Assembly (NCBI GenBank): GCA_023228385.1
Contig: JALOBF010000040.1
Coordinates: forward strand, 1 to 10,821
Origin: Bacilli bacterium
Lineage (GTDB): Bacteria > Bacillota_I > Bacilli_A > ML615J-28 > CAG-698
Length of the DNA: 10,821 nucleotides
Direction of reading: 5' to 3'
The position numbers were made by a program, and so were the translations under genes. Below the pieces are notes generated by a model. That model was not told the DNA's origin, did no database searches, and saw only the letters and a program-made list of their open reading frames with translations. Position 1 is the first letter of the stretch; each line of letters begins with the position of its first letter. Below, piece after piece: positions 1 to 4,242 of the stretch.

Positions 1-118
1 CAATCGGAATAAATATCTTATCCGATATCCGGGTTTTGTCAAAAAAACCAAATGTAATCTGGAAGAAAAAAACAAAAATAAATATAAAAATTAAAATAAA
101 TGAACCAAATTTTTTCAT
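1..118 (-). CDS. Secreted protein with SipW-class signal peptide, paralogue of the 390-aa protein (partial, runs off left edge)
   Basis: Only the first 39 codons are in the window; the gene continues beyond base 1. The start at 118 is preceded by AAAGGAAGGG with good spacing. The N-terminus (MKKFGSF, then an I/F-rich hydrophobic segment, then TFGFFDKTRISDKIFIPI) is identical to that of the complete gene at 470-1642 except for one Lys/Asn change. It should therefore be a second copy of the same secreted protein, probably processed by the SipW-like peptidase encoded at 1664-2200. Whether the rest of the copy is intact cannot be seen. The function is unknown, as for its paralogue. Confidence 0.7.
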   Translation of the reverse strand, partial: MKKFGSFILIFIFIFVFFFQITFGFFDKTRISDKIFIPI

Positions 119-140
119 TTTTCCCTTCCTTTCATTGGTT
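1..140. repeat. Direct repeat, copy 1 (matches 1525-1664)
   Basis: Bases 1-140 match 1525-1664 with only four differences by eye (17/1541 and 122-124/1646-1648) and no gap. The repeat covers the ribosome binding site, start codon, signal peptide and mature N-terminus of two paralogous minus-strand genes. Identity stops sharply at base 140/1664, next to the end of the upstream reading frame. The left limit of the repeat is outside the window. Confidence 0.9.
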
Positions 141-314
141 GCTCTTAATCTGCGATATCTTAATAATACCTTTACCGAATATCGAAATAACGCCGATTTT
201 GGAAATAGATCTATCTTTTATAATATCGGCTTCAAGTTTAGTAAAAACATATCTATTTTCACTAAAATCATAATTGTTGAAACATAAAAAAAAACGATGT
301 ATTCCATCGTCTAT
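132..314 (-). pseudogene. Possible 3' remnant of an unidentified gene upstream of the left-edge paralogue
   Basis: A minus-strand frame is open for 60 codons and ends in TGA at 134-132, inside the ribosome binding region of the left-edge gene. It contains no ATG, GTG or TTG start, and an intrinsic terminator (286-311) lies inside it. The translation ends KIGVISIFGKGIIKIS followed by QIKSNQ. It occupies the place that the signal peptidase gene holds in the other copy of the repeat, and the end of the translation loosely resembles the IIGKYILRIPKAG region of that peptidase. It may be a decayed peptidase tail, but the similarity is weak and the frame could be chance. Confidence 0.25.
286..311 (-). 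terminator. Intrinsic terminator
   Basis: On the minus strand ACGATG-GAATA-CATCGT forms a 6-bp stem with a 5-base loop, followed by nine T residues (294-286). It lies 113 bases beyond the terminator of the 390-aa gene and 168 bases before the start of the left-edge paralogue. It may be a backup terminator or mark the end of a lost gene. Confidence 0.65.
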
Positions 315-423
315 TTATAATTAATTATATTTGGGATTGCCTATTACTTATGTATCCAAGTCTTAATTAGCAAAATGAGTGATTCCTTATAAAAGTTTCA
401 ACCGCTATAACTGTCTGGCGCAC
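312..423. other. Intergenic stretch between two terminators
   Basis: I see no convincing gene on either strand. A 12-base sequence, TAAAAGTTTCAA, occurs here at 390-401 and again at 462-473 over the stop codon of the 390-aa gene, so part of this stretch may be a leftover from duplication of the 3' end of that gene. Short minus-strand frames (for example one ending in an Ile/Leu-rich tail) have no ribosome binding site. Confidence 0.4.
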
Positions 424-451
424 AAAAAAGCGGAATTATTATAACTCCGCT
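424..451 (-). terminator. Intrinsic terminator of the secreted-protein/sipW operon
   Basis: On the minus strand AGCGGAGTTAT and ATAATTCCGCT form an 11-bp stem (one G-U pair) closing on a single base as drawn, so the real loop will be a few bases larger. Six T residues follow (429-424). It lies about 20 bases after the stop codon of the 390-aa gene. Confidence 0.85.
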
Positions 452-469
452 AAATGTTGACTAAAAGTT

Positions 470-1642
470 TCAATCACCTACCCAAACCGAACCCTCAATA
501 ACCCGTAAGGTAATTACCGGTTCAATCATAAGGTCCGATTGTATCGGCAGTGGATTTCCGTTGAGATCTAACTCTAAACCACGACTAACAACAATAATGA
601 GGGGGATTATCGGAACACTATTGCCGGTACGGGGGCGGCGATAAGGAATATCGAGTTTTAATTCCACTTTCGTTCCGTTGGCTTTTCCGATAAGAATTAA
701 TCCGGTTCGTTTTTTGGGATTATTTTTAATCAAAATTTCCTGCTGTGAACCGATTGGCGTTCCGGAAGAACCGGTCGGAGGACCAAGATAAATATTAGGC
801 CCGACCGGAAGGCGACACCAGTTGCCGGTAAATTGAGGGACCGGATATAAATGGCGGTAATCAACCGGAACGAAATTGCCGGCTTTATCACGATAAACTA
901 CGGTATTAAAAATAACATCATAATTAATCGGTACCAGGATATTATCCTTAAGCTTAATTCTGCATTGAGCCCGATTTTCATTCCAGGAAGTTTTATCGCG
1001 CAACAAATAATCATAAGAAAAGGGTTGACTGTCCGCAAACGGATTGGCATCAAATAAAACCTCTACCATATAATCAGCGATATCACCGCCGTCCGGCGCT
1101 TCAATAGTGATTTGCAAAGATATAGGGGACCACCAATCAATATCGGATAAATTTGCTGTTTGAAGCACTTTATTAATTAATCGATGTTCACCGGGTAATA
1201 GGGGTCCCGTAAAGTCAAGATTGATTGTAGCAACCAAATTAGGGTTTGGAAAAACCGGCTGATCGTTTTCGTCGAATATTAAAAATGATTCAGAAAACTC
1301 AACAATTAGTTCAACCGTTTCGATAACCTCGCCCAAGGTATAATCAGTAAACAACTCATCAAGATGCTTACCGGATTCATCTTCATCAAATAATAAATCA
1401 TTTAAATAATCTTCAATATCGGCAAAATCCAAATTGGGATTGGTTTCAATAATTGTCTCGAGAGCATCAAGGTATTCCTGAACATTATCGGGATTAGCCG
1501 GGTCGGTTAATCTTGACCACATCCCAATCGGAATAAATATATTATCCGATATCCGGGTTTTGTCAAAAAAACCAAATGTAATCTGGAAGAAAAAAACAAA
1601 AATAAATATAAAAATTAAAATAAATGAACCAAATTTTTTCAT
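470..1642 (-). CDS. Secreted protein of unknown family (390 aa) with SipW-class signal peptide
   Basis: I do not recognise the family. Residues 1-24 form a Lys-Lys plus Phe/Ile-rich hydrophobic signal segment. The following FFDKTRISDNIFIPIG resembles the post-cleavage motif of SipW-dependent proteins (YWDNLTKDDSSNITIG in the neighbour at 2915-3421). The mature part begins with an acidic region (about 50-130, rich in Asp/Glu/Leu), then is mostly predicted beta strands, with two cysteines (C227, C276) and a Pro/Gly-rich segment near 285-300. An ATG at 1648 is in frame, but AAAGGAAG ends only 2 bases before it. The ATG at 1642 has about 8 bases of spacing and matches the start of the paralogue at 118, so I chose 1642. 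It is the last gene of the operon after sipW, 21 bases downstream. A role as an extracellular matrix component or anchor is inference from context. Confidence 0.8.
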   Translation of the reverse strand: MKKFGSFILIFIFIFVFFFQITFGFFDKTRISDNIFIPIGMWSRLTDPANPDNVQEYLDALETIIETNPNLDFADIEDYLNDLLFDEDESGKHLDELFTDYTLGEVIETVELIVEFSESFLIFDENDQPVFPNPNLVATINLDFTGPLLPGEHRLINKVLQTANLSDIDWWSPISLQITIEAPDGGDIADYMVEVLFDANPFADSQPFSYDYLLRDKTSWNENRAQCRIKLKDNILVPINYDVIFNTVVYRDKAGNFVPVDYRHLYPVPQFTGNWCRLPVGPNIYLGPPTGSSGTPIGSQQEILIKNNPKKRTGLILIGKANGTKVELKLDIPYRRPRTGNSVPIIPLIIVVSRGLELDLNGNPLPIQSDLMIEPVITLRVIEGSVWVGD

Positions 1643-1664
1643 TTTCATCTTCCTTTCATTGGTT
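1525..1664. repeat. Direct repeat, copy 2 (matches 1-140)
   Basis: This is the partner of the repeat at 1-140. It spans the stop codon edge of the signal peptidase gene, the ribosome binding site and the first 39 codons of the 390-aa secreted protein. About 97% identity, non-coding leader included, implies recent tandem duplication or gene conversion. Confidence 0.9.
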
Positions 1665-2200
1665 TATTGTTTTTTCCTTAATAAATTGACAATAAGGTAA
1701 ATGACGATAATGTTAACTGTTAACACAACTAATCCAATCGGATGCCTAATAAAACGAATAATACGTCCGGCCTTAGGAATACGAAGGATATATTTTCCAA
1801 TGATGTTATTTTCTTCTATTTCCCAATTATCGGGTTCCGTCGACATATTTTTTATCGAACGATAAACAACCATTCCCTCACCATCAACCACGCGATCATA
1901 AAAATAATGAGTTACTATTTCTTCATTCCCATTATTATCAAGATCGATATAAAAAGATATTATATCGCCGGGTTGTAAATTTTCCGGTTTAATATTTTTA
2001 ATAATAATAACATCATCGACATTAATAACCGGCTCCATGCTGTCGGTTTTAACAATATAATGCTGTAACTGAAATATTTTAATAATCCGCCGCGGGAAAA
2101 AAATATTCATAATAATATAAATAATAATAATAAATAAAAGAATATAACTAAAAATATTTACAATTATCTTTATCGGTTTCCTTTTGTTCACATCTTCCAT
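1664..2200 (-). CDS. sipW: SipW-type (ER-type) signal peptidase I
   Basis: This 178-aa membrane protease should remove signal peptides from secreted fibre proteins at the outer face of the membrane. Transmembrane segments lie at about 14-33 and 153-174. The catalytic serine is in TDSMEP (S54), followed by LQPGDIISF (75-83), the ER-type histidine motif VTH (H98, where bacterial-type enzymes have a lysine), and the C-terminal IIGKYILRIPKAG region (133-145). This arrangement matches SipW of Bacillus subtilis. Where the family usually has K-G-D-N, this protein reads IKNMS (116-120), so the conserved aspartate appears to be Asn118. The gene starts 6 bases after the TasA-like gene at 2207-2716, whose last codons contain its AAGGA site, and is followed by the 390-aa secreted protein. 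The operon resembles tapA-sipW-tasA in logic. Confidence 0.88.
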   Translation of the reverse strand: MEDVNKRKPIKIIVNIFSYILLFIIIIYIIMNIFFPRRIIKIFQLQHYIVKTDSMEPVINVDDVIIIKNIKPENLQPGDIISFYIDLDNNGNEEIVTHYFYDRVVDGEGMVVYRSIKNMSTEPDNWEIEENNIIGKYILRIPKAGRIIRFIRHPIGLVVLTVNIIVIYLIVNLLRKKQ

Positions 2201-2206
2201 CTTCGA

Positions 2207-2716
2207 CTATCCTTGTAATTGAACCGCTGCAAAATGCAATTCAAACTTTACGATTTTTCCGGTTATCGCTTGATAGACACTTTCATTTCCTGGATTATTT
2301 AAAGTAACCCTTATATTAACAACAATAATATCATTATTTATATTTGATTGCGCTTTATTGATTTCAACATTAACCAAATAAGCATAATCCGGATTATCAT
2401 CAATCATGATTTTTTTTGCGGTGACATCTAAAAACAGATCGGATATGGTCTTTTTTGATAAATTTACATTATATTTTAGCTTAATCTCGTCAATGTCATC
2501 GTTTCCCTTTTGGGCTCCTTGGGGAATTAACTTTTTTCCGGCCGGAGGGGATGCTTCAACTTTTTCAACAACCAAATCGGTTCCCGATCCAAGCATAATT
2601 GTTTTATCGGTATCGGCTTTTGTTAAATCATCCCAATAACTATAGGTAGTGACGGTAATTATTAATAATAAAAAGACAAGACCAAAAATTAACGGTAATG
2701 TGGTTTTTCTTAGCAT
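2207..2716 (-). CDS. TasA/camelysin-like secreted protein with SipW-class signal peptide (paralogue B)
   Basis: This 169-aa protein begins with a basic-hydrophobic signal segment (residues 3-25) followed by YSYWDDLTKADTDKTIMLG (25-43), the aromatic-D-x-T pattern of substrates of SipW-type peptidases. The mature part is short and beta-rich. It is clearly homologous to the 168-aa protein at 2915-3421: both share GKKL(I/V)P at about 61-70, a V-x-L-x-K/D stretch, and near the C-terminus VTLN-(N/E)-P-(G/D) and GKI-hydrophobic-F-x-L-x-F. By family analogy it is a candidate fibre or matrix subunit. The start at 2716 has GUGAGG 9 bases upstream. It is transcribed from its own weak-looking promoter and is the first gene of the operon with sipW and the 390-aa gene. 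Assignment to TasA/camelysin rests on signal peptide and context rather than on a recognised catalytic or binding motif. Confidence 0.8.
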   Translation of the reverse strand: MLRKTTLPLIFGLVFLLLIITVTTYSYWDDLTKADTDKTIMLGSGTDLVVEKVEASPPAGKKLIPQGAQKGNDDIDEIKLKYNVNLSKKTISDLFLDVTAKKIMIDDNPDYAYLVNVEINKAQSNINNDIIVVNIRVTLNNPGNESVYQAITGKIVKFELHFAAVQLQG

Positions 2717-2736
2717 TTATTTTGCCCTCACTTTAT

Positions 2737-2749
2737 TCAAATTCTGCTC
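2737..2749 (-). promoter_or_regulatory. 5' leader segment of paralogue B mRNA complementary to the 3' terminator of paralogue A
   Basis: The minus-strand sequence GAGCAGAATTTGA here is the perfect 13-base complement of TCAAATTCTGCTC in the terminator hairpin of the upstream gene (2825-2813 on the same strand). It lies at the predicted 5' end of the mRNA, a few bases upstream of the ribosome binding site (2726-2731). Confidence 0.4.
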
Positions 2750-2758
2750 CATTTATAT

Positions 2759-2785
2759 ATTATACTATTTAGTGAAATTTTGCAA
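2759..2785 (-). promoter_or_regulatory. Putative sigma-A promoter of the paralogue B-sipW operon
   Basis: On the minus strand TTGCAA (2785-2780) is followed after 15 bases by a perfect TATAAT (2764-2759). The spacing is short for a housekeeping promoter, so it may be weak or need an activator. The predicted start is near 2752, giving a leader of about 36 bases. It sits just downstream of the preceding terminator. Confidence 0.5.
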
Positions 2786-2796
2786 CTATAATGCTA

Positions 2797-2832
2797 AAAA
2801 AAGTCAAATTTAGAGCAGAATTTGACTTTTTT
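2797..2832 (-). terminator. Intrinsic terminator of paralogue A
   Basis: On the minus strand GTCAAATT-(8-base loop CTGCTCTA)-AATTTGAC forms an 8-bp stem, flanked by A and T runs that extend it, and ends in a T tract (2802-2796). The A/T tracts on both sides would let it work in either direction. The 5' arm and loop carry a 13-base sequence complementary to the leader of the next gene. Confidence 0.8.
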
Positions 2833-2843
2833 GAGGACAAAAC

Positions 2844-2884
2844 AATACATTACCATATTGATTTGCAGTATATATTAATGTATT
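2844..2884 (-). repeat. Inverted repeat in the 3' untranslated region of paralogue A
   Basis: AATACATTA (2844-2852) and TAATGTATT (2876-2884) are perfect 9-base arms around 23 bases, located between the stop codon and the terminator. It could be a second RNA stem-loop that stabilises the mRNA 3' end. A smaller AT-rich palindrome lies at 2887-2907. Confidence 0.45.
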
Positions 2885-2914
2885 ATTTTCAATTAATTAA
2901 TTTGAAACAAGTGA

Positions 2915-3421
2915 TTAATTTCGCTTTGCTTCGAAACTTAACGTGAAAGAAAGTATTTTTCCAGCAATTAAATCATACTCTGCTTTTGTATCTGGTTCAT
3001 TGAGAGTAATCGTTACCGTAACAGTTACACCGGCCCCAAAATTAATCGTTTCTGCAGATTTTACAATATGTACTCCAAAAAAATCTGCCAAGGCTTCATT
3101 ATTATCAATTTTTTTATCCGATACTGTTACTGCAAGATCCAACGGGTTTGTAAAGTCTTTATCTAACGATACAGTGTATGTATAAGTTATTGCTTCAACC
3201 TCGTCATCATCTAAAACGGTACCTTCCGGAACGAGTTTTTTACCTTCCGGATCAACAACAACTTCAAAACTTAATGTAGCACCTTCACCAATTGTGATAT
3301 TGCTAGAATCATCTTTTGTTAAATTATCCCAATAAGCATAAGAGAATGCCGTCGTAATAATTAAAACCAAAAGCAAAATAACAGGCCAAAAACGTCTGAA
3401 ATAGTTTTTTTGAGTGGTCAT
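2915..3421 (-). CDS. TasA/camelysin-like secreted protein with SipW-class signal peptide (paralogue A), riboswitch controlled
   Basis: This is a 168-aa secreted protein. Its basic N-terminus and hydrophobic segment (residues 10-29) are followed by AYWDNLTKDDSSNITIGEG (29-47), the typical sequence around the cleavage site of SipW-dependent proteins. The mature part, from about Tyr30, is acidic, cysteine-free and beta-rich with alternating Thr/Val strands (for example VTVTVTITL near 128-136), which fits a small beta-sandwich subunit of an extracellular fibre. It is homologous to the protein at 2207-2716. A strong AAAGGAGG site 8 bases upstream fixes the start at 3421. It is a single-gene transcript between a riboswitch-controlled terminator and its own terminator. 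Its expression would depend on the GEMM-I-type riboswitch at 3467-3544. The fibre role is inferred from the nearby sipW. Confidence 0.82.
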   Translation of the reverse strand: MTTQKNYFRRFWPVILLLVLIITTAFSYAYWDNLTKDDSSNITIGEGATLSFEVVVDPEGKKLVPEGTVLDDDEVEAITYTYTVSLDKDFTNPLDLAVTVSDKKIDNNEALADFFGVHIVKSAETINFGAGVTVTVTITLNEPDTKAEYDLIAGKILSFTLSFEAKRN

Positions 3422-3441
3422 TCTTTTCTCCTCCTTTAAAT

Positions 3442-3476
3442 AAAAAAACCATTATCTCAACTTAAAGAAACAATGG
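3442..3476 (-). terminator. Riboswitch-controlled intrinsic terminator (expression platform)
   Basis: On the minus strand CCATTGTTTC (3476-3467) pairs with GAGATAATGG (3458-3449) in a 10-bp stem with two G-U pairs and an 8-base loop, followed by seven T residues (3448-3442). It lies directly upstream of the AAAGGAGG site of paralogue A. The first two bases of the 5' arm are the last two bases of the aptamer P1 strand, and the TTTC of the arm can also pair with GAAA at 3544-3541, so aptamer and terminator exclude each other. Confidence 0.85.
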
Positions 3477-3544
3477 CAACTGGCTACCTTATTTAAAGGT
3501 CCTATAGCTTTCCGTCCCTAAATCACTTTAGGTTTGGCTTTTTC
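3467..3544 (-). promoter_or_regulatory. Cyclic di-GMP-I (GEMM-I)-type riboswitch aptamer, variant
   Basis: The minus strand carries the GEMM-I core in order: CCAAACC (3537-3531); a P2 hairpin CCTAAA-GTGA-TTTAGG (3532-3517) capped by a GNRA tetraloop; GACGGAAAGC (3516-3507); a P3 helix GCTA...CCTT-loop-AAGG-TAGC (3508-3483) with an asymmetric TAGGA bulge where the tetraloop receptor lies; and a closing AGTTGCC (3481-3475). The family binds cyclic dinucleotides, usually c-di-GMP. Two positions differ from the usual consensus: GGCAAACC reads GCCAAACC and GACGCAAAGC reads GACGGAAAGC. By the Vc2 numbering the first change is at position 20, a ligand contact, while A47 and C92 are kept. It is followed by a terminator that shares P1 bases, which predicts that ligand binding turns expression on. 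Confidence 0.85.
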
Positions 3545-3569
3545 ATTAAATATTTAGTTAGTTTATAAT

Positions 3570-3597
3570 ATTATATCACATTAAATTAAAATGTCAA
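3570..3597 (-). promoter_or_regulatory. Strong sigma-A promoter of the riboswitch-paralogue A transcript
   Basis: On the minus strand a perfect TTGACA (3597-3592) and a perfect TATAAT (3575-3570) are separated by 16 bases. The predicted start is near 3563, about 20 bases before the aptamer, giving a leader of about 140 bases. Confidence 0.85.
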
Positions 3598-3673
3598 TCC
3601 TTTTTTCTATTTATTTTTTTTTAAACAGATTATCTTAAAAATTATCCGTTCAACAGCGAATTATCCAAATAAA

Positions 3674-3751
3674 TGGTCGGGATGATGCGATTTGAACGCA
3701 CGACCTCTTGCTCCCGAAGCAAGCGCTCTAACCAAGCTGAGCCACATCCCG
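3674..3751 (-). tRNA. tRNA-Pro (anticodon CGG)
   Basis: Full cloverleaf on the minus strand: acceptor CGGGATG/CATCCCG, D arm GCTC/GAGC, anticodon arm CTTGC-TTCGGGA-GCAAG with CGG and G37 as expected for proline, T loop TTCAAAT, discriminator A and encoded CCA. It is last in the Arg-Leu-Pro transcript. I see no clear terminator between it and the promoter at 3570-3597. Confidence 0.95.
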
Positions 3752-3762
3752 TTGTATATAAT

Positions 3763-3848
3763 TGGTGCGGGCAGAGAGACTTGAACTCTCACAGCTGCTA
3801 ACTACCAGCTCCTGAAACTGGCGCGTCTACCTATTCCGCCATGCCCGC
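3763..3848 (-). tRNA. tRNA-Leu (anticodon CAG)
   Basis: Minus-strand cloverleaf with acceptor GCGGGCA/TGCCCGC, anticodon arm CCAGT-TTCAGGA-GCTGG giving CAG, a long variable arm (TAGTTAGCAGCTGT region) typical of leucine tRNAs, T loop TTCAAGT, discriminator A and encoded CCA. It lies 11 bases upstream of tRNA-Pro. Confidence 0.95.
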
Positions 3849-3860
3849 TTAATTTCAATA

Positions 3861-3935
3861 TGGCGCGCCTAGCAGGAATTGAACCTGCAACTAGGGCTTC
3901 GGAGTCCCTCATAATATCCATTTTACTATAGGCGC
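3861..3935 (-). tRNA. tRNA-Arg (anticodon CCG)
   Basis: Minus-strand cloverleaf with acceptor GCGCCTA/TAGGCGC, D arm GTAA/TTAT, anticodon arm AGGGA-CTCCGAA-GCCCT giving CCG, T arm GCAGG-TTCAATT-CCTGC, discriminator G and encoded CCA. The anticodon stem has an A-G mismatch at its loop-proximal pair (31-39), and the D stem is AT-only with a G-T pair. It is first in the Arg-Leu-Pro transcript. Confidence 0.92.
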
Positions 3936-3965
3936 AATTATGACCATTAAAACTTAACCTTTAAT

Positions 3966-3994
3966 ATTTTATCATTTTTATAATAATTTTTCAA
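3966..3994 (-). promoter_or_regulatory. Promoter of the tRNA-Arg-Leu-Pro transcript
   Basis: On the minus strand TTGAAA (3994-3989) and TAAAAT (3971-3966) are separated by 17 bases, with a predicted start about 24 bases before tRNA-Arg. It lies just after the tRNA-Lys terminator. Confidence 0.6.
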
Positions 3995-4014
3995 TGGCTT
4001 TTATTTAATTTATG

Positions 4015-4039
4015 AAAAAAACGTTATAAATAACGTTTT
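4015..4039 (-). terminator. Terminator of tRNA-Lys
   Basis: On the minus strand AAAACGTTA-TTTA-TAACGTTTT is a perfect 9-bp stem with a 4-base loop; the T run continues to 4015. It begins 11 bases after the encoded CCA of tRNA-Lys. Confidence 0.75.
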
Positions 4040-4049
4040 AAAACAAAAA

Positions 4050-4125
4050 TGGTACACCTTTGGGGACTCGAACCCCAGACCCATTGATTAAGAGTCAATT
4101 GCTCTACCGGCTGAGCTAAAGGTGC
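4050..4125 (-). tRNA. tRNA-Lys (anticodon CTT)
   Basis: Minus-strand cloverleaf with acceptor GCACCTT/AAGGTGT (first pair G-U), D arm GCTC/GAGC, anticodon arm ATTGA-CTCTTAA-TCAAT giving CTT, T arm TGGGG-TTCGAGT-CCCCA, discriminator A and encoded CCA. It forms its own transcription unit, with a near-consensus promoter upstream and a terminator downstream. Confidence 0.95.
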
Positions 4126-4145
4126 ATATTTATTGAGACTACTAT

Positions 4146-4173
4146 ATTATACACTTTTTTAAAAATTTGTCAA
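4146..4173 (-). promoter_or_regulatory. Strong promoter of tRNA-Lys
   Basis: On the minus strand a perfect TTGACA (4173-4168) and a perfect TATAAT (4151-4146) are spaced 16 bases apart. The predicted start is near 4139, about 14 bases before the mature tRNA end. Confidence 0.85.
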
Positions 4174-4210
4174 GCAAAAAAAGGTTCACTTTCGAGGGGG
4201 AATCGGGATA

Positions 4211-4242
4211 AAAAAAGAATACGGATAATCCGTATTCTTTTT
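4211..4242 (-). terminator. Terminator of the galK-galT operon
   Basis: A perfect 9-bp GC-containing stem GAATACGGA/TCCGTATTC around a 3-base loop is flanked by A and T runs, so it could act in both directions. It overlaps the last base of the galT stop codon region on its right edge. Confidence 0.88.

Noticed and set aside
36..287. Plus-strand open frame of 83 codons
   Set aside because: It lies antisense to the repeat that encodes the signal peptide of the left-edge gene and has no ribosome site; it is a shadow frame.
312..423. Possible second riboswitch or small RNA before the terminator at 286-311
   Set aside because: I could find no conserved aptamer core and no promoter with proper spacing; only the terminator itself is convincing.
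2737..2826. The 13-base inverted repeat as an insertion-sequence end or attachment site
   Set aside because: There is no transposase, no target duplication, and one arm is part of a working terminator hairpin, so RNA pairing is a better explanation.
3598..3673. Terminator for the Arg-Leu-Pro tRNA transcript
   Set aside because: The repeated TTATCC and AGATAATCT motifs do not form a stem followed by a T tract in the minus direction; no supported terminator.
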